A stretch of DNA of 64,000 bases, taken from contig CAWCYZ010000004.1 in assembly GCA_963799925.1 (NCBI GenBank), forward strand, positions 1,984,001 through 2,048,000, given 5' to 3'. This DNA is from DATBQN01 sp963799925. Its GTDB lineage: Bacteria; Acidobacteriota; Thermoanaerobaculia; Multivoradales; UBA5704. The notes under the pieces are model-generated. The model was not told the origin of the DNA. It did no database searches and saw nothing but the letters and a program-made list of their open reading frames with translations. The position numbers and the translations under genes were made by a program. How positions within the stretch are numbered: position 1 is the stretch's first letter; each line of letters opens with the position of its first letter. Shown here in pieces: positions 40,701 through 48,083 of this stretch.

Positions 40701-43375
40701 TCGTCGCCCGCGTCGCCGTGGCGACGGGCGAGGGGGCGGTTCGCGTCCTCACCCTCCATTACCCCGAGTTCACCGCGCCGCGTCAGGAGCGGTTCCGCCA
40801 GATCCTCGCCGAGCTGCTGGGGAACCTCGACGGCAGGCCGCGGGAGGAGGGCGGCTTCGAGGTGCCCGGGTACCTCCTGCGCCGCGGCGACCTCACCTAC
40901 GCCGCCGAGCCGGCCCTCACGGTCGCGCTCGTCCGCTGGGTGCTCTCGGCGGAGGAGACGACGGAGCCCTGGGGGGTGCGCAACGCGATCCGACTCCCGG
41001 CCGGGGGGAGGGGGCCGGCCGAGCAGTGGCTGCCGCGTCATCTGCGGCCGCTCGCCGAGCTCGACCGCCGGTGGGCGCGCGGGGAGCCGCTCGGCGACGC
41101 CCTGCGCCGGGCCCTCGCCTCCGCCCGGAGGACCGAGGACCTCGCGCTCTTCCGCGAGATCCTCGAGGTCGTCCTGCGGCGCGCCAACCACCAGCTCTTC
41201 GCCGAGGCGAGGGCGGTGGAGGCCGGCGGCACCCTGCCCTTCGCCCGCCGCTTCCTCGAGATTCTCCGGGTGATCGAGGGGTCGCGCGGCGCCTGGCTCG
41301 CCTGGTCGGACAACCTCGACTCCCGGATGCGCATCGTCATCGCCAAGAACCTCCTCGACGGGGACACCCTCTGGAGCCTGGCGCGCGCGGTGGCCATCCT
41401 GCGGGTGCGGCCGCCGTTGGACAGCCGCGCGGGCCGGTCGATCTCCCAGGCGATGTCCGCCCGGACGCGGCAGGTCCACGATTTCCTCGACCGCGGCGAC
41501 GACCTCCTCGCGCTGGAGGCCCTGCGCGCCGCGAACCTCGCCCTGGCGCGGCTCTGCCGGCGGCTGGCTGGCCACCGCCGCGCCGCCGATACGGATTGGA
41601 GCGCCGCCGAGACCGGCGAGAACCGCCTCGACTGGGGCGCGGCGCAGGGCTTCTTCGCGGCGGTCGGCGACTTCGCCGCCCGCTCGGCCCACCGCAACGC
41701 CAGCATGGAAGAGGCGACGATGCACGAGGTCTGCCGCGCCTACGCGCTCGGCATGCTCGCCTGCCCTCCCGCCATCCTCCGGCTCGGCGTATGGATGGCC
41801 GAGGCCGATCTGCCGCAGCCGTTGATCCAGCAGGTCCACGACCAGCTCGCGCTCCTCGCCGACCTCCTCGGCCTGCGGCTCTGTGCCGAGCACCAGCGGC
41901 TGCTCGACATCATCATCGGGCCCCGCGCGGGGAAGGCCGAGTTCGACGAGCTCATCTTCCAGGGCGAGAAAGGACCGGCGTGGAGAGGCGACGTGCGCCG
42001 GGTGGGCGCCGACAACGTCGGCCTCATCGCCGTGCGCAAGCCCTTCGACGACATCGTGCTCTGGCTCCACGAGCTGGCGAACCGGCTGACCGACGACGCG
42101 GCCCACCTCGATCGGACGCTGGCGCTCGCCGCCCGCTTGCGCGCCGGCCTCACGGCGTCCGGCGACCTGCCGGCGAGCACCTACGAGGGCGGGGAGGAGG
42201 GGCGCCAGCGGCTCTGGGATCAGTTCCGCCACTCGCGGCAGTTCTGGCTCGACTGCCTGGCCGAGCTGAGGACTCTGATCCTCGAGGGCCTCGGAGGCCT
42301 CGCCGGCGCTTCGCCGAGCCCGGCGAACAACGACGAGCTACGGCCGCCCAACATCCGTCCGGACCTCGTCCTCGCCAGCCGCGAGCTCGCCGAGTGGGCG
42401 CAGCGCTGGAACCGCCAGCTCCAGTCGCGCCGGCTGCGCTTCGAGGCGTTCGAGCCCGTCTTCACCCTGTATACGGAGGGGCTGGCCCTGGTGGAGCGGG
42501 CGGCGCGCCGTTTCCGCGAGGGCGCCGCGGTGCAGAAGAACGTGGTGCTGGGGGTGCTCGGCCACGGTCTGGTGGAGCTGCTCGACGAGCACGTGCTGGA
42601 GCTCTGGGAGATCGCCCAGGCCGTCGACCCCAAGCGCACCCGCGAGCGGGACCTGCTGGAGCTCCGGCGGATCGCCCGCACATCCGGCCCGCGGGATGCC
42701 GCGGCGCCCGGCTTCGCGGTCTCCGGCCCCGAGCCGCCGCGGCGGAGCTCGACCGCGGCGCGGTTCGCCGACTACCTGCTCGACCGGGCGCGGAACGCTG
42801 AGACCGTCCCCTCCAACCTGAGGAACCTCCAGGGCCTGCTCTCTTTCAGCTCGAACGGCGCCGACGCCCGGCTCACCTACGGCGCGTTCTTCCAGCGGTT
42901 CGCCGAGGACGAGGAGGAGAGGCACCGGACGGGCTGGACGCTCGACGCTCCGCCGGCGCCGCAGCTCGCACGGCGGATCGACCCGCGCGAGCGGCACTTC
43001 CTCCTCTTGACCCTGGGCGAGCTGGCGCAGAACGACTGGCAGTACGGCCTGCACGGGCCGGAGAGCGCGGACGCCGCGCCGGGCTCAGCCTGGAAGACGC
43101 GGCTCGGCGTCGAGGCGGGCAGGATCCGCTTCGAGCTGCGCTGCCGCTTCGCGCGCGGCGAATGGCTGTACCTCAAGGAACGCCTGAGCGAGGACCTCCA
43201 GCAGCCCGTCGCCCCGCATCCCAACCCCTGCTACCCCTCCCACGGCACCGGGCTCTACCTGGCGAACCTGGCGGCGGCGGCCGTCGGCTGGAAGCTGCGG
43301 TTGGCGCGGCAGGCGCCAGCCGGTGGCGAGGGGGAGCTCCGCTTCGCCCTCGAGCGGCACGATCCCCTGGACTGA
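37715..43375 (+). CDS. Giant beta-propeller-like protein with C-terminal GHKL-like ATPase region
   Basis: A 1,886-residue soluble protein, uninterrupted. Residues 1 to ~1020 contain WD/PQQ-like blades (IVGCKDGSVTAVPL near 42; NPIWALARVPGEPRQLVVGCG near 789; VWALACSRPEPGGPLRVFAGG then DGTLLAFQW near 842-870). Residues ~1030-1720 are helical. From ~1757 the sequence resembles histidine-kinase-type ATPases: N-box-like LGELAQNDWQYG (~1766) and G2-like SHGTGLYLANLAAAAVGW (~1842), but no recognisable DxGxG (G1). About 150 residues upstream, a helix with VVLGVLGHGLVELLDEHV carries His1617, reminiscent of an H-box. It has GGAGAGG 6 bases before ATG 37715 and its own promoter. The stop is 4 bp before the SIR2 gene, so the two form one operon. 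Sensor/kinase-like function is inference; no exact family is recognised. Confidence 0.75.
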   Translation: MGKGLEEGPREEGPRLELETVECPSGVGARTIRLSFDRSMAIVGCKDGSVTAVPLAPLAPGQRILTRLLAGPSSDRKRFGVRALCDLEGGNLLVGRDAGGVDLVRWSTRSLAVDPPVELAFVEDDLGTGQCDEIHGAVSYLGRWGDEKNRLLVSARSSDALLVSFADRETGPRLVIEDRLRGVEALAGIFPLGADDRLLVSRTGALWRHRAGRLESASHLWADHGEEQPSFVYDLSAIKTELGPGRTHGMYLSTAEGVFLLQRGAGESIAVAPVYLPGLGELCLAISHAVRGEHCYLWVSDQAGTAHLFWDRRRFWEQGREPGTPLWRRSGTREGKSQVLRAIASWEPPDGIEAVVAQACRNDLVSIAWYRAPSGGPLGSWPPGRRPLADFLSWGSAADLRDLPKNAGRRWCIEALLADEIEEAGETAEGRQSLRLFLRNPEPHLAMSILDELLAGAGGAERAGEALTLWAHALVGTIHRRLAEPVAEDYLGALRWLRRIERRLATEPAGRARTKLQARIEEVLLQARKWGLFGATHATRENAVAAQLRLTGQESAERELDQLVFAGLIFSRRVNLEAEVEPPASDTLAPWDVAHLRHGDREYLAVAIQRQESGEASQRMASLPGRLSVYSREAGEHAWRRCELPADGDRPERYSRRILLASAGDRAYLLAAPVDGGNRSEITLQLLDGDTEPSRLRVAALVARPAHGEAGSGAASGSDEESVYSLLALDAEADGGRLVVVGLEGRAGRPRLGVLRVGADARLHPLRPASDEDCSLLPSYPETKALRHNPIWALARVPGEPRQLVVGCGDGQVWKLSLEVGAAGPAVPPASRVHVGRLSAPVWALACSRPEPGGPLRVFAGGADGTLLAFQWVGGEEGAADAGAAAERPFATLWATRERGPFSRIHPIRWAEAGSRPGQDAGAVHAILGITRQGRAVLVADQPRVDELRDPDKHQRIGVPGERLGRFFLGCTVFGSAWLSDPSLQAASPDDLLTGLVARVAVATGEGAVRVLTLHYPEFTAPRQERFRQILAELLGNLDGRPREEGGFEVPGYLLRRGDLTYAAEPALTVALVRWVLSAEETTEPWGVRNAIRLPAGGRGPAEQWLPRHLRPLAELDRRWARGEPLGDALRRALASARRTEDLALFREILEVVLRRANHQLFAEARAVEAGGTLPFARRFLEILRVIEGSRGAWLAWSDNLDSRMRIVIAKNLLDGDTLWSLARAVAILRVRPPLDSRAGRSISQAMSARTRQVHDFLDRGDDLLALEALRAANLALARLCRRLAGHRRAADTDWSAAETGENRLDWGAAQGFFAAVGDFAARSAHRNASMEEATMHEVCRAYALGMLACPPAILRLGVWMAEADLPQPLIQQVHDQLALLADLLGLRLCAEHQRLLDIIIGPRAGKAEFDELIFQGEKGPAWRGDVRRVGADNVGLIAVRKPFDDIVLWLHELANRLTDDAAHLDRTLALAARLRAGLTASGDLPASTYEGGEEGRQRLWDQFRHSRQFWLDCLAELRTLILEGLGGLAGASPSPANNDELRPPNIRPDLVLASRELAEWAQRWNRQLQSRRLRFEAFEPVFTLYTEGLALVERAARRFREGAAVQKNVVLGVLGHGLVELLDEHVLELWEIAQAVDPKRTRERDLLELRRIARTSGPRDAAAPGFAVSGPEPPRRSSTAARFADYLLDRARNAETVPSNLRNLQGLLSFSSNGADARLTYGAFFQRFAEDEEERHRTGWTLDAPPAPQLARRIDPRERHFLLLTLGELAQNDWQYGLHGPESADAAPGSAWKTRLGVEAGRIRFELRCRFARGEWLYLKERLSEDLQQPVAPHPNPCYPSHGTGLYLANLAAAAVGWKLRLARQAPAGGEGELRFALERHDPLD

Positions 43376-43379
43376 GGCG

Positions 43380-45083
43380 ATGCCCGATCCGTCCCGCACC
43401 GTCGTCGTGGTCGACGACAGCAGCCGGTTCCCGCTCCACGTCTGGCGCTACCTCAGCCAGTCGCTGGGCCTCGGGATCGGCTACGTCCGAACGGACGGGC
43501 GGGTGCACTGGGGCGAGCGGGAGGACGAGAAGGAGCGGTGGATCTGCGCCGTCGATCACCGATCCATCACAGGCGACGGCAGCGTCCTCAGCTCGGACGA
43601 CGGCGCGATCCGCGTCCTCTGGGTGCGGGCCGACGGGCGCTGGCGGGCGGCGCTGGAGCGGGCGCTCGAGATCGCGCCCGCCGACCAGGTCATGGTCCTC
43701 GTCGACATCCACGGCGAGGGGGACTATCAGGCCCACGCGGTGCTCCACGCGGCGGAGAGGGGCGGCCGCGCCGAATGCCTGCTGGTCAGCGCCTACTCCT
43801 CGGTCTCGCAGGAGAGCGCCGGGCGGCGGATCTGGCCGAAGTCGCGCGACACGCTCAAGGAGATCGAGCGGCGGCTGCGGCCGCCGGTGATGGGCGGGGA
43901 GGGCTGGCCCGGGGGCGGCGGAGCCCCGGCAAGCCCGCGGCATGCCTGCCACCTCCTGGTCACCGGCGCCGGCTTCGAGCTGCGGAGCGGGCAGGGAGGG
44001 TTCGGCCTGCCGCATACCGCCGAGGTGCTGTCCGAGATGAAGGGTCCCTTCGACAGCTCGAGCGCGCTCGCTTTGGAGCTCCTGCCGCTCAAACGGGACG
44101 AGATCCGGCGGGCCAGCCAGCGGAGCGGGCGTGCTAGCCCTGACGCCGCGGAGACGTTCCCGGTGCCCGCGGAGGCGCGGGGAGCCTACCGGCGGCAGAT
44201 CCAGGCCGCCGCCGGCATCGCCGGCGAGAAGGACCTCGACACCTACTGGGACCTGCTCCTCGAGCACGAGCTGTACAGCGTGCTGGACCCTTCGCACGCG
44301 GCGGCGAGCGGCTCGCCGCGCGACGCGCGGAAGGTGCAGGCGCTGCGCCGCGAGCGCCAGATGCGGGAGGCATTCCGCGCCTCGCTGCTGCAGTACGACT
44401 GGGGGTACCTCCGCCAGGCGCTGATCGCGGCGCGGTTGCCGTGGCGCGCCTGGCTGACCACCAACTACACCCGGTTCGCCGATCGGGCGATCGCCCTCGA
44501 AGGCGAGGGGAGGTGGCGGAGCGTGTCGACCGCGGCCGAGGGGCGGATGCTGGTCCGCGACACCTCCTCGCCGGCCGGCGGGCAGGACGGCGACCGCTAT
44601 CTCTTCAAGCTGCACGGCGACATCGCTCATCTCCAGACGATGGCGATCGCCGGCAACGACAAGGACACGTTCAGCCCGCTGAGCGTGCCGATCGACGACC
44701 TCTATCAGCTCTACGAGGTCGCGCTCTCGCGCGTCACGGAGCTGGCGACCACCGCTCCGGCGGTGGTCGTCTGGCACGTCGTGGGCCATGCCCTCCGCGA
44801 CCAGCGCCTCGTCGGCCTCGTGCGGCGCTCGGCGCACGCCATCCAGGCCGAGGGCCATGCCGAGGGGCGGGGGCAGGTCTTCCTGGTGGCCGACAAGGAC
44901 CCTGGCGGCGTCTGCGCCCAGCTCCGGGGAGCGCTCTCCGGGATCGAGGCCACCCTCTTCGCCTTCGAGCTCACCGCCGCGCAGTACATGGCGCGCCTCG
45001 ACCGGGGCGGCCTGCCAGACTTCCAGGCAGCCGAGGAATGTGGCGCCTGGAGCACCGGGATGGGCGGCAGGAAGGTGGAGTAG
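43380..45083 (+). CDS. Receiver-like / SIR2-domain fusion protein
   Basis: A 567-residue soluble protein. The N-terminus resembles a response-regulator receiver: acidic pair Asp12-Asp13 (VVVVDDSS), acceptor-like Asp109 (VLVDIHG), Ser137 (LLVSAYS) and Lys154; the gap between acidic pair and Asp109 is about 50 residues longer than usual. From ~190 it is SIR2-like: HLLVTGAGFELRSG (nucleotide loop), WLTTNYTRFAD (~358-367), FKLHGDI with His412 as the catalytic-type histidine, and VVGHALRDQRLVGLVRRS. SIR2 domains in bacterial defence proteins deplete NAD+. It is 4 bp downstream of the propeller-ATPase gene. A phosphorelay-controlled NADase is an attractive reading but untested. ATG 43380 is chosen because it follows the upstream stop directly. 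Confidence 0.8.
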   Translation: MPDPSRTVVVVDDSSRFPLHVWRYLSQSLGLGIGYVRTDGRVHWGEREDEKERWICAVDHRSITGDGSVLSSDDGAIRVLWVRADGRWRAALERALEIAPADQVMVLVDIHGEGDYQAHAVLHAAERGGRAECLLVSAYSSVSQESAGRRIWPKSRDTLKEIERRLRPPVMGGEGWPGGGGAPASPRHACHLLVTGAGFELRSGQGGFGLPHTAEVLSEMKGPFDSSSALALELLPLKRDEIRRASQRSGRASPDAAETFPVPAEARGAYRRQIQAAAGIAGEKDLDTYWDLLLEHELYSVLDPSHAAASGSPRDARKVQALRRERQMREAFRASLLQYDWGYLRQALIAARLPWRAWLTTNYTRFADRAIALEGEGRWRSVSTAAEGRMLVRDTSSPAGGQDGDRYLFKLHGDIAHLQTMAIAGNDKDTFSPLSVPIDDLYQLYEVALSRVTELATTAPAVVVWHVVGHALRDQRLVGLVRRSAHAIQAEGHAEGRGQVFLVADKDPGGVCAQLRGALSGIEATLFAFELTAAQYMARLDRGGLPDFQAAEECGAWSTGMGGRKVE

Positions 45084-45307
45084 GCGCTCGTCGATTCGAC
45101 GCCGGCTTCTTGCTCAGCCTGGGAGGCGCGGAGGGCCGGAGACATCGCGTGGAAATCTAGGCGACGCAACGCCCTCGCGTCGCGCCTCGCGGAGTCGCCC
45201 CCGGCGGAATGCCGCGGCTTTCTTCGCTCGAGCCTCGTCGGCCGGCGGTCCGAAACCCGCCGAGGCCCAGCGGCGTATTGCCGGCTAGACCTTGACAAGG
45301 GGGAGAG

Positions 45308-46024
45308 ATGAGCTCGATCCGCAACCCTGGGAGAGTCGCCGGATTCCTTTACCTGCTTCTCGTCGTCGTCGGCCCCTTGCGCCTCCTCTACATTCCGAGC
45401 GTGCTCTTCGTGACCGGGAACGCGACCGCGACGGCGAGAAACATCGCCGCTCACGAGCTGCTCTTCCGTCTCGGCATCGTCGGCGACCTGCTCGCCGCGG
45501 TCCTCTTGATCTTCCTCGTGCTGGCTCTGTACCGGTTGTTCGAGGGAGTGGACAAGAACCTCGCCGTGCTGATGGTGATCGTGGGTGGGCTGATGCCCGC
45601 CACCCTCTACTTCGTCAACATGATGAACGACGGCGCCGCGCTGATCCTCGTGCGCGGCGCCGAGTTCCTGTCCCCCTTCGACCAGGCCCAGCGCGACGCC
45701 CTGGCCATGTTCTTCCTCCGCCTGCATCACCAGGAGAACGTCGGCGCCGAGATCCTTTGGGGCCTCTGGCTCTTCCCCCTGGCGAGCCTGGTCTACAGGT
45801 CGCGCTTCCTGCCCCGTTTCCTCGCCGTCTGGCTGGTCGTCAACGGCATCACCTATCTGGCCCTCAGCTTCACGGGCCTGCTGGTGCCGCAATACTACGA
45901 CCGGGTCTTCCAGTACGCCTTCGTCCCTTTCCTCGGGGAGATCGCGATCATGCTGTGGCTCCTCATCCAGGGCGCCAGGCCGCAACCGCTGGACGCCGCG
46001 GCGTCATCGCCCGCGGCGGGCTAG
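45308..46024 (+). CDS. DUF4386 family membrane protein
   Basis: A 238-residue protein with about six membrane helices (RVAGFLYLLLVVVGPLRLLYIP at the start; LLAAVLLIFLVLALYRLF; AVLMVIVGGLMPATLYFV; ILWGLWLFPLASLVY; FLAVWLVVNGITYLALSF; FLGEIAIMLWLLIQG). The pattern matches DUF4386 proteins, whose function is unknown. GGGGGAGAG precedes the ATG. It stands alone on + after a 220-bp gap in which I see nothing coding. Confidence 0.8.
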   Translation: MSSIRNPGRVAGFLYLLLVVVGPLRLLYIPSVLFVTGNATATARNIAAHELLFRLGIVGDLLAAVLLIFLVLALYRLFEGVDKNLAVLMVIVGGLMPATLYFVNMMNDGAALILVRGAEFLSPFDQAQRDALAMFFLRLHHQENVGAEILWGLWLFPLASLVYRSRFLPRFLAVWLVVNGITYLALSFTGLLVPQYYDRVFQYAFVPFLGEIAIMLWLLIQGARPQPLDAAASSPAAG

Positions 46025-46160
46025 GCGTGCGGCCGGAGTCGGCCACCGGCGCGAAACTAGGCCGACCAAGCCGTCGCCGCCGCCCCTCGGCGGACCGCCT
46101 GTGGCGGGCGCCAGCCGCCCTGATATTGTGCGTATCTAAAGGGATTGCTACAGTGCGCCG

Positions 46161-47252
46161 ATGACCAAGAGATCGCTGGGCCCGGTCCTCGCCGCCTTAC
46201 TCCTCGCCCTCTCGACCGCCGCCGCCGGCGCCCCCCGGCCCGGCGAGTGCCCGGCGATCCACCGGCCGATTCCCTCGGCCGCGGCGCGCCAGCACCTGCC
46301 GCCCGTCGAGGTGATGCGGTGCTTCATGTCGCTCGTCGAGATCGACGCCGTGCGGAGCTCGATCGGCCACGACGCGCAGACGACGCTCGCCGACCCGGCG
46401 TTCGCGAGCGGCGAGCTCGACCCGGACGGCGCTCTTCGCCCGCCGCTCTCCGCCTCCCAGGTCGCCGCTCTCCTCAGGATGCACGAGGTCCTCGACCCCG
46501 ACATGCGGCAGGGCGCCATCCTCCGCAAGTACGTGCCCAACTCGGACGTCGGCGGCATCCTCTATGGCCGCACGGTGATCACCTCCGGCGGCGAGCCGCT
46601 GGTGGTCACGACCGACACCGTCCGCGGCTTCGTGGGGCTGGAGCGGAACACCGAGGGGCTCACCGCGGGCGCCACGGTCGCGGCCGTCGGCCTCGACTAC
46701 GAGACGACGGCGCTCGGCCAGTTCACGGACGCGAGCGAGGACTCCTTCTACCGCGAGGTCTCCCTCGAGATCCTCGGCCACGGCCTCCACTCGATCCGCC
46801 ACACCATGTCGGCCGAGGGGGCGAGCGCCGCCAGGATCCCCCTCGCCAAGGACCTGAGCGACGCCGCGCAGGCCGGCGCGCCCGGCCTCGCCGGCCGCTT
46901 CTTCGAGATGGACCGCCAGGGCCAGCTCAACCCCTACACCGGCCTGGGGATCTCGGACGAGCTGGTCCTCCTCGTCCTGCGCAACCATCTGGAGATCGAG
47001 GAGTACCCCCTGCACCTCAACGAGGAGGACGTGATGACGGCGTCGACGCCGCTCGCGGTGGGCGACCAGCTCCTGCGCCGCCTCGCCGACGGCCGCGAGA
47101 CGCTCGTCGCCACCTACGTCGCGGCGGCCGGGCCGGACGGCACGGTAACCCGCCGCTGGGCGCTGTCGAGGCACCTGCCGCACCGGCTCGCGGTCTACTA
47201 CCACGGGCTCGTCGAGCAGGCGGCGACGCGCGTCGCGGCCGCCGGCGGTTAG
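46161..47252 (+). CDS. Exported hypothetical protein
   Basis: A 363-residue protein with a signal peptide (MTKRSLGPVLAALLLALSTAAAGA). The mature region is mostly alpha/beta with a conserved-looking central stretch (YVPNSDVGGILYGRTVITSGGEPLVVTTDTVRGFVGLE, then REVSLEILGHGLHSIRHTM) and no known catalytic motif that I can name. It is probably periplasmic. The family is not recognised. The 3' flank runs into a minisatellite region. Confidence 0.6.
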   Translation: MTKRSLGPVLAALLLALSTAAAGAPRPGECPAIHRPIPSAAARQHLPPVEVMRCFMSLVEIDAVRSSIGHDAQTTLADPAFASGELDPDGALRPPLSASQVAALLRMHEVLDPDMRQGAILRKYVPNSDVGGILYGRTVITSGGEPLVVTTDTVRGFVGLERNTEGLTAGATVAAVGLDYETTALGQFTDASEDSFYREVSLEILGHGLHSIRHTMSAEGASAARIPLAKDLSDAAQAGAPGLAGRFFEMDRQGQLNPYTGLGISDELVLLVLRNHLEIEEYPLHLNEEDVMTASTPLAVGDQLLRRLADGRETLVATYVAAAGPDGTVTRRWALSRHLPHRLAVYYHGLVEQAATRVAAAGG

Positions 47253-47571
47253 GCGGCGCCGGCGCCGGCCCGCCTGGCGGATCTCGGCCACGCCGGTCGA
47301 CGACGGCCTGAGCCTCGCGCCGAGCGCCGGCTCTGGCCTGCCGCGTGGTGGCATGACGAAGGCGAGCGGCGCCTTCGCCGTCGCGCCTACCGGCGGGACC
47401 CTGCCGCGCCGGCGCGTGGGCAGACCGGCATTCCTCACGGAGAGAGCCTGTCGCGGCACCACGATGCCGCGCGGCGTCGTGGCGAAGCGCGGCGGCGCCC
47501 TCGTCGTGCGCCGTGGCGGCATGGCCAAAACCGCGCGAGGTTTGCGCCTCGCCACCACGCGGCACCGCCAA

Positions 47572-47863
47572 ACCGGCACGCGGTTTGGCTTCACCACGGC
47601 GTGGTATGGCGATACCACGCCGCGGTATGGCTGTACCACGCCGCGGTATGGCCGTACCGTGCCGGGGAACGAGCGTGCCGGCGCCCGGCAGCCATAAAAC
47701 CCCACCGGGTTTGGCCAAACCCTCCCGTGGTTTGACCATACCGCCACGCGGTTTGGTCATGCCGCCTCACGGCAGGCGCGAACCGCGGCAGGGTTTAGCC
47801 AAACCGGCCCGGGTTTGGCTGAACCCAGACGGGTTTGGACAAACCGGCACGGGTACGCCCCGG
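47572..47863. repeat. Degenerate 20-21 bp minisatellite, near-palindromic units
   Basis: At least eleven units of 20-21 bp. The best three are contiguous at 47593-47613, 47614-47634 and 47635-47655 (ACCACGCCGCGGTATGGC-type); further units occur at 47572-47592, 47656-47676, 47719-47739, 47740-47760, 47761-47781, 47782-47802, 47803-47822 and 47823-47842. The core GGTnTGG with flanking CCAnACC makes units partly self-complementary. Because the period is a multiple of three with no stops, both strands stay open and encode heptads such as (A/V)PRRGM(A/I). More degenerate relatives extend left to ~47345. The array occupies most of the 830-bp gap between the exported protein and hsdM; no gene is confidently seen there. 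It lacks the constant repeats and unique spacers of a CRISPR. Confidence 0.8.
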
Positions 47864-47952
47864 ATACCGGGCTCGTCCGACGGGTCGTCGAGCAGGCCGC
47901 GATGCGGGTCGCGGCCGCCGGCGGCTGGGCGGGGGGCCGGCGCCGTGCGAAA

Positions 47953-47981
47953 TTGACGCGTTGAAGGCCCAGGCATAGGAT
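47953..47981 (+). promoter_or_regulatory. Sigma-70-type promoter of hsd operon
   Basis: TTGACG (47953-47958), 17-bp spacer, TAGGAT (47976-47981), about 100 bp before hsdM. Good spacing and position make it the likely promoter of hsdM-hsdS-hsdR. Confidence 0.6.
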
Positions 47982-48083
47982 AGTCAAAGTCCCCAAGACA
48001 AGGTCTACCGGTATCTCTCCGGCCGAGGAGTCGTCCCCGTTGAGCACTCTTAGCGCACCGCCTCACCCCGGTCTCACCGCCTG

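Noticed and set aside
45292..45297. TTGACA as a -35 box for the DUF4386 gene
   Set aside because: It is only 11 bp before the start codon, so no -10 and transcript start would fit ahead of the gene.
47345..47900. A repeat array resembling a CRISPR
   Set aside because: Units are contiguous and degenerate with a 20-21 bp period; there are no constant repeats separated by unique spacers and no cas genes.
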